DNA of 64,000 nucleotides from Streptomyces capillispiralis. GTDB taxonomy: Bacteria > Actinomycetota > Actinomycetes > Streptomycetales > Streptomycetaceae. Positions 60,098 to 64,000 of this stretch are shown piece after piece (the first letter of the stretch is position 1; each line of letters opens with the position of its first letter). The notes beneath the pieces are model-generated. The model saw only the letters and a list, made by a program, of their open reading frames with translations. It made no database searches and had not been told where the DNA came from. Location of the stretch: assembly GCF_007829875.1 (NCBI RefSeq), contig NZ_VIWV01000001.1, positions 2,264,501-2,328,500 on the forward strand, read 5' to 3'. The position numbers were made by a program, and so were the translations under genes.

Positions 60098-61219
60098 GTG
60101 CAGACGAGTCCCGCCCATGCCGCCCATCACGGGGACCGCGAGATAGAGACGATCGAGGAGTTCGACGCGATCGTCTCCGCCCGCGGCACGCTCTCCGGAT
60201 TCCGCGTCCAGGCCGTCGATCTGACGGACCGGACACGGGAGTTGCTCACCACCGACACCTCCGAGGCCGTCTTCCTCGGCTGCCGGATGCGTCCGGACGC
60301 GGCGGAGAAGCTCCGCGGCGACGGCGCCCTGGTCCTCCCGCCCGTCCCGGGCCTGCCCTTCGACCCCTACCGGGGGCACCTCTACACGCCCGGTGACCTG
60401 TTCGCCTCGCTCGACAAGGGCTACGAGGCGACCCCCGACGCGCTGGCCTACGCCTGGTTCCAGCGGACCAGGACCGACGGCGACGTCTTCGCCTCCATGC
60501 TGCGCGCGGTCCACGACGACTCCATGTCCGACGCCCTCGACGAACTCCTGCGCGGGGCCCGGGTCGTGGGCGTGATGGGCGGCCACGCGATGGCCCGCGG
60601 CACCGAGGAGTTCCGCGGGGCCGCCCGGCTCGGCCGGGCGCTGACCCACGCCGGGTTCACGGTCGCCACCGGCGGCGGCCCGGGCGCGATGGAGGCGGCG
60701 AACCTCGGCGCCTACGCCGCCCCGTACGACGCGGAGATGCTGGACGCCGCCTGCGAACTCCTCGCCGCGGCACCGTCGTTCACGCCGTCGGTCACCGACT
60801 GGGCGCGCGCCGCCTTCGAGGTGCGCTCCCGCTGGCCGAAGGGCAACCACTCGATCGGCATCCCCACCTGGTTCTACGGCCACGAGCCGCCGAACGCCTT
60901 CGCCTCCCACATCGCGAAGTACTTCGCCAACGCCACCCGCGAGGACGGCCTGCTGGCCCGCTGCAACGCGGGGGTCGTCTTCCTGCCGGGCGCCGCCGGG
61001 ACCGTACAGGAGGTCTTCGACAACGCGACGCCGAACTACTACGAGTCGCGGGGCGAGCCCACGCCCATGGTGCTGGTGAACCGGGCCCACTGGACCGAGA
61101 GGCTGCCGGCCTGGCCGCTGCTGCGCTCGCTCGCCCGGGAGCGGTCGATGGAGGCTCGAATCGCACTGGTTGACCGAATCGAGGAGGCTCCGGAGGCGTT
61201 GAAACGTCTCGCCGGTTAA
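60098..61219 (+). CDS. LOG-like Rossmann-fold protein
   Basis: A 373-residue protein with an N-terminal region (about 1-150) of unknown type and a C-terminal lysine-decarboxylase-like/LOG nucleotide-binding domain. The domain shows VVGVMGGHAMARG, ATGGGPGAMEAANLGAY and LPGAAGTVQEVFDNATPNYY, the last being the PGGxGTxxE motif with Ala for the second Gly. LOG proteins are phosphoribohydrolases that cleave nucleoside monophosphates; this long form is common in actinomycetes and uncharacterised as far as I know. GTG at 60098. Confidence 0.82.
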   Translation: MQTSPAHAAHHGDREIETIEEFDAIVSARGTLSGFRVQAVDLTDRTRELLTTDTSEAVFLGCRMRPDAAEKLRGDGALVLPPVPGLPFDPYRGHLYTPGDLFASLDKGYEATPDALAYAWFQRTRTDGDVFASMLRAVHDDSMSDALDELLRGARVVGVMGGHAMARGTEEFRGAARLGRALTHAGFTVATGGGPGAMEAANLGAYAAPYDAEMLDAACELLAAAPSFTPSVTDWARAAFEVRSRWPKGNHSIGIPTWFYGHEPPNAFASHIAKYFANATREDGLLARCNAGVVFLPGAAGTVQEVFDNATPNYYESRGEPTPMVLVNRAHWTERLPAWPLLRSLARERSMEARIALVDRIEEAPEALKRLAG

Positions 61220-61257
61220 TAAGAAGGCAAAGCTCCGGTGCGCGGTGGGCATATGCG

Positions 61258-61285
61258 TTGACACTACTTATGTGGCGCTTATAGA
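61258..61285 (+). promoter_or_regulatory. Promoter of the LAETG protein gene
   Basis: Perfect -35 TTGACA (61258-61263), 16-bp spacer, -10 TATAGA (61280-61285), in a locally AT-rich stretch; a strong vegetative-type promoter. The leader would be about 75 bases. Confidence 0.75.
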
Positions 61286-61367
61286 TGTGAGTGTCACACG
61301 GGAGTGCTGATGGTTCATCAACTCTCCCTCAACCCCCCGCATTTGCGTCTTCACGTAAAGGACAAAC

Positions 61368-62066
61368 GTGGCAGTTCTGTCCGTATCCCGCCGCACCGTC
61401 GCGCGTTCCGTGCGCGCCCTCGGTGTCGTCTCCGCGTCGGCCGCCCTCGCCCTCGGCGTGGCCGGCAACGCCGCGGCCTGCAACATCAACGAATTCTCGG
61501 CCGAGGCCAAGTGCGACGGTGAGAAGGGTGTCATCACCGTCACCGACGTGGACCCGGCCGGTGTCCCCGCGACCATCACCGTGTTCCTCAAGAACAACGG
61601 CGCCGAGGAGAAGATCGGCGAGCAGGTGGTCAAGGGCACCCGTGAGGGCACCACCATCACCTTCGAGGAGGACTGGCAGCCCAACGCCCAGTACCGCATC
61701 CACGTCGAGGCCAAGCCCTACGTCGACGAGGACATCAAGCCGGACCTGACCACGCCGGCGACGGCGTGCGAGAAGCCGGAGGAGGAGACCCCGACTCCGA
61801 CGCCCAGCACCCCGACGGAGACGGCCCCCGCCGAGCAGCCGCCCGCCACCCCGGCCCCGTCGGAGTCGGAGCCGGAGAGCGAGAGCACCCCTCCGGCGGA
61901 CACCGCGAGCAACGCGCCGTCCCCCGCCGGTGAGTCCAACCTCGCCGAGACCGGCGCCGACTCCAACACCGGTCTGATCGCCGGTGTCGCGGCCGCCCTG
62001 GTCGTGGCCGGCGGTGGCGCGGTCTTCTTCGGCATGCGCCGCCGGGGCGCGAAGTCCGAGGGCTGA
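61368..62066 (+). CDS. Sortase-anchored surface protein (LAETG)
   Basis: A 232-residue exported protein. Signal peptide (residues 1-37, [15 protein letters not shown] then a hydrophobic core ending AAA), a small beta-rich domain with two or three cysteines (C38, C49, C134) that may form a disulfide, a Thr/Pro/Glu/Ser-rich wall-spanning stalk (about 135-190), the class-E sorting signal LAETG at 192-196, a membrane helix and a basic tail RRRGAK. It should be linked to peptidoglycan by a sortase E. GTG at 61368 with AAAGGA upstream. Function unknown. Confidence 0.88.
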   Translation: MAVLSVSRRTVARSVRALGVVSASAALALGVAGNAAACNINEFSAEAKCDGEKGVITVTDVDPAGVPATITVFLKNNGAEEKIGEQVVKGTREGTTITFEEDWQPNAQYRIHVEAKPYVDEDIKPDLTTPATACEKPEEETPTPTPSTPTETAPAEQPPATPAPSESEPESESTPPADTASNAPSPAGESNLAETGADSNTGLIAGVAAALVVAGGGAVFFGMRRRGAKSEG

Positions 62067-62086
62067 CGCCTCACGGCAGCAGCGCG

Positions 62087-62116
62087 GCGGCCCGTCCCCT
62101 CCGGGGGGCGGGCCGC
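62087..62116. terminator. Terminator after the LAETG gene
   Basis: A 13-pair stem (GCGGCCCGTCCCC with GGGGGCGGGCCGC, one G-U pair) closed by a TCCG tetraloop, 21 bp past the stop. It also ends 18 bp beyond the stop of the converging gene. Confidence 0.85.
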
Positions 62117-62133
62117 TTCCGTATGCCGGCGGT

Positions 62134-62934
62134 TCAGCCGAACGACGCCCGCTCCAGCCAGAACTCCAGCAGCTTCCGGTCGCCGAGCACCTCCAGCCCG
62201 GGCGCGTCCAGCGGCAGCCTGCGGTAGAAGGCGAGGAGCACGGAGGTGAGCGGACCGCGCAGGGCGACGGTGGCCCCGGCGTGGCCGCGGCGCCAGGCGA
62301 TGCCGTCCTCGGTCAGCTCGATCAGCCACTCGGCGTCCAGGGCGGGGTCGGCGTCGGTGGCGTGCAGGTGGAGCGACCGGCCGGGCAGGCGCAGCTCGCC
62401 CGTCGGCCGGTCGGGCAGGTTCCGCTGGACGAACCGCACGATCCACAGCCACTCGTCCACCGCGTCCGCGGCGACGTCGGCCGGGACGGTGCCGAGGGGG
62501 TGGCCCGCGGCGAGCGCGGCGTCCGCGTGGTGGACGACGAGTTCGTGCGTCATCCGGCGGGCCCAGAATCCGGCGGTGGAGTCCCCGGCCCACGACCAGA
62601 CGGGCGCCGTGGGCCCGGCCTCCCGCAGCGCGGCGACGACCGCCGCACCGGACTGCGCCAGCCACTCCTCCAGGGCGGCGGCGTCCCCTCGGACCCCGGG
62701 CCCCGACGCGCCTGGCACCCGCGCGACGGGGACGTCCTCGCGGGCCCGGGTGCGCACGAGCAGGTCCACCCAGCGCAGGGCCTCCCCGACGTGCAGGACC
62801 AGTTCCTCCAGCGTCCAGTCCGGGCAGGTCGGCACGGTGGCGGACAGGTCGGCCCCGGAGGCCAGTACCGTCCCGAACCTCTCCACCTGACGGTCGATCT
62901 CGTCGCAGTAGCGGTCGTGCGGCAGACGGGTCAT
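62134..62934 (-). CDS. Maleylpyruvate isomerase family, mycothiol-dependent-type protein
   Basis: A 266-residue DinB-like protein. The N-terminal four-helix metal-binding domain has VPTCPDWTLEELVLHVGEALRWVD and TAGFWARRMTHELVVHHADAAL, giving the three-His set (LVLHVG, MTHE, VVHHAD) of mycothiol-dependent maleylpyruvate isomerases; a small C-terminal domain follows. Substrate unknown. ATG at 62934. It is 25 bp downstream of the ABC ATPase gene on the same strand and could be cotranscribed. Confidence 0.85.
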   Translation of the reverse strand: MTRLPHDRYCDEIDRQVERFGTVLASGADLSATVPTCPDWTLEELVLHVGEALRWVDLLVRTRAREDVPVARVPGASGPGVRGDAAALEEWLAQSGAAVVAALREAGPTAPVWSWAGDSTAGFWARRMTHELVVHHADAALAAGHPLGTVPADVAADAVDEWLWIVRFVQRNLPDRPTGELRLPGRSLHLHATDADPALDAEWLIELTEDGIAWRRGHAGATVALRGPLTSVLLAFYRRLPLDAPGLEVLGDRKLLEFWLERASFG

Positions 62935-62959
62935 GCCGCTCACCCTAGGAAAGGGACGC

Positions 62960-63979
62960 TCACTCCAGCACCACGATTTCCGCCGCGTCGAACTCCACCC
63001 CGACCTCGGCCCCGGTCTCCGGGGCGGCCCTGAGCGCGCAGGCCGCCTCCAGGCGCGGCGCGTCCTCGGGCCGGAGGCGGACCGCCACATGGGTGCCCCG
63101 GAAGGTGCGGGCGGCGACCGTGCAGCGCAGGCCCTCCCCGGCCGGGACCAGGCGGACACCGGCGGGGCGGACGAGGAGCGTCCGCGTGCCCTGCGGGGCG
63201 TCCTCGGGCACGGGCACCTTGCCCCAGGGGGTCACCGCGACCCCGTCCGCGACCATCGCCTCGACCACGTTCTCGAAGCCGAGGAAACGGGCCACGAACG
63301 CGTCGGCCGGCCGCTGCCACACCTCCAGCGGCGTGCCGGACTGGGCGATCCGCCCGTCCCGCATCACCACCACCCGGTCGGCCAGCGCGAACGCCTCGCC
63401 CTGGTCGTGCGTCACGGCGAGCACGGTGGTGCCCAGTCGGCCGAACAGCTCGCGCAGTTCGACGACGAGGCGTTCCCTGAGCGAGCGGTCGAGCTGGCCG
63501 AGGGGCTCGTCGAGCATGAGCAGACGGGGACTCGGCGCGAGGGCGCGGGCCAGCGCCACCCGCTGCTGCTCACCGCCGGACAGCGCGGCGACGGCCCTCC
63601 CGGCCGCCCCCGGCAGTCCCACGAGCTCCAGCAACTCCCGCACCCGCGCGGCCTGTTCGCCCCGGGAGGCGCCGTGCATGCGCAGCCCGAAGGCGACGTT
63701 CCCGCCCACGTCCCGCTGCGGGAACAGCTGGTGGTCCTGGAACATCAGCCCCACCCCCCGCCGGTGCGCGGGCACCCCCGCCTGGTCGCGTCCGTCGAGC
63801 AGGACCCGCCCGGAGTCCAGGGGCTGCAACCCGGCCACCGCCCGCAGCAGCGTGGACTTGCCGCTGCCGCTGGGCCCGAGCACGCACACGATCTCGTGCT
63901 CGGCGACCCCCAGGCCGACGGCGTCCAGCACGGCCCGCCCGCCGAAGCGGACGGTCGCGCCCTCCAGGCTCAGCAGCAT
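62960..63979 (-). CDS. ABC importer ATPase (thiamine/iron/polyamine-type, ThiQ/FbpC-like)
   Basis: A 339-residue ATPase with intact motifs: GPSGSGKST, Q-loop FQDHQLFPQ, LSGGEQQRVALARAL, LLMLDEPLGQLD and AVTHDQGEAF. A C-terminal TOBE-like domain (about 240-339) holds RPAGVRLVPAGEGLRC. It belongs to the Fe3+/thiamine/spermidine importer group; the actual substrate would be decided by the binding protein and permease further right. ATG at 63979 has GGGGAG six bases upstream, inside the end of the preceding gene. Confidence 0.92.
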   Translation of the reverse strand: MLLSLEGATVRFGGRAVLDAVGLGVAEHEIVCVLGPSGSGKSTLLRAVAGLQPLDSGRVLLDGRDQAGVPAHRRGVGLMFQDHQLFPQRDVGGNVAFGLRMHGASRGEQAARVRELLELVGLPGAAGRAVAALSGGEQQRVALARALAPSPRLLMLDEPLGQLDRSLRERLVVELRELFGRLGTTVLAVTHDQGEAFALADRVVVMRDGRIAQSGTPLEVWQRPADAFVARFLGFENVVEAMVADGVAVTPWGKVPVPEDAPQGTRTLLVRPAGVRLVPAGEGLRCTVAARTFRGTHVAVRLRPEDAPRLEAACALRAAPETGAEVGVEFDAAEIVVLE

Positions 63980-64000
63980 CTAGAACTCCCCGGTCCGGTC
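63980..64000 (-). CDS. 3' end of an upstream gene, probably the cognate permease
   Basis: The minus strand reads DRTGEF and TAG, ending directly before the ATPase start. Only six residues are visible; identity as a permease rests on operon logic. Confidence 0.35.
   Translation of the reverse strand, partial: DRTGEF

Noticed and set aside
61310..61522. Small frame starting at ATG 61310 with GGGAG upstream, overlapping the LAETG gene out of frame
   Set aside because: Beyond the leader its product is Arg-rich shadow sequence without third-position bias of a real gene; a short leader peptide cannot be fully excluded.
1..64000. tRNA, rRNA, transposase, integrase, prophage or defence-system genes
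   Set aside because: None recognised on either strand; the accessory glycan locus shows no flanking direct repeats or integrase that would mark it as a mobile island.

Overview
The window is chromosomal DNA from a Streptomyces-type actinomycete. It has very high GC with strong third-position bias, many GTG starts (one TTG), ATGA and GTGA stop/start overlaps, twin-arginine lipoproteins, a class-E (LAETG) sortase substrate and a chitinase with a DasR-type operator. Gene order at both ends (rimP, proS, ispG, rseP-like, dxr on the left; the polyamine genes and the adenosine-deaminase-family gene on the right) matches, from memory, the conserved core of Streptomyces chromosomes. I saw no rRNA, tRNA, CRISPR array, transposase or phage gene.

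Left (1-12.8 kb), housekeeping. The 3'-truncated rimP is divergent from a lipoprotein / ferritin-like / degenerate-kinase run. A roughly 0.8 kb convergent gap holds two unrelated tandem-repeat arrays. The minus strand then carries dxr and an rseP-like protease (translationally coupled), a strong terminator, ispG, two GNAT acetyltransferases and proS. A large acyl-CoA dehydrogenase closes the block.

Centre-left (13.0-28.5 kb), a coherent plant-polysaccharide locus. A LacI-family regulator is followed by a seven-gene minus-strand operon (solute-binding lipoprotein, two permeases, GH74, GH42, GH95, GH12) and a divergent GH3 enzyme. The enzyme set points to xyloglucan. GH74 and GH12 carry export signals and should cut the polymer outside. 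The ABC system would import oligosaccharides, and the leaderless GH95, GH42 and GH3 enzymes would remove fucose, galactose and backbone sugars inside. Four copies of an operator built on GAAGCGCTTC sit in front of the regulator and on both divergent promoters, so one repressor probably controls the set. There is no ATPase gene and no GH31 alpha-xylosidase in the window.

Centre-right (28.5-57.3 kb), amine and polyamine use mixed with core genes. It holds three aldehyde dehydrogenases, GABA aminotransferase, a second class-III aminotransferase, a complete PotABCD-like transporter, a gamma-glutamylputrescine-oxidase-like flavoenzyme, and PucR and Lrp/AsnC regulators. Interspersed are a conserved membrane ATPase resembling conjugative coupling proteins, a PAP2 phosphatase, a GH18 chitinase, a NADAR protein, a probable aminodeoxyfutalosine deaminase, a phosphodiesterase, an alpha/beta hydrolase and a BTAD regulator.

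Right (57.4-64 kb). An atypical ABC ATPase/permease pair, a VOC protein, a LOG-like protein, a sortase-anchored surface protein, a mycothiol-dependent-type enzyme and the ATPase of a further ABC importer. A recurring oddity is short tandem repeats placed immediately after stop codons (20, 64-69, 20/21, 17 and 12 bp units).
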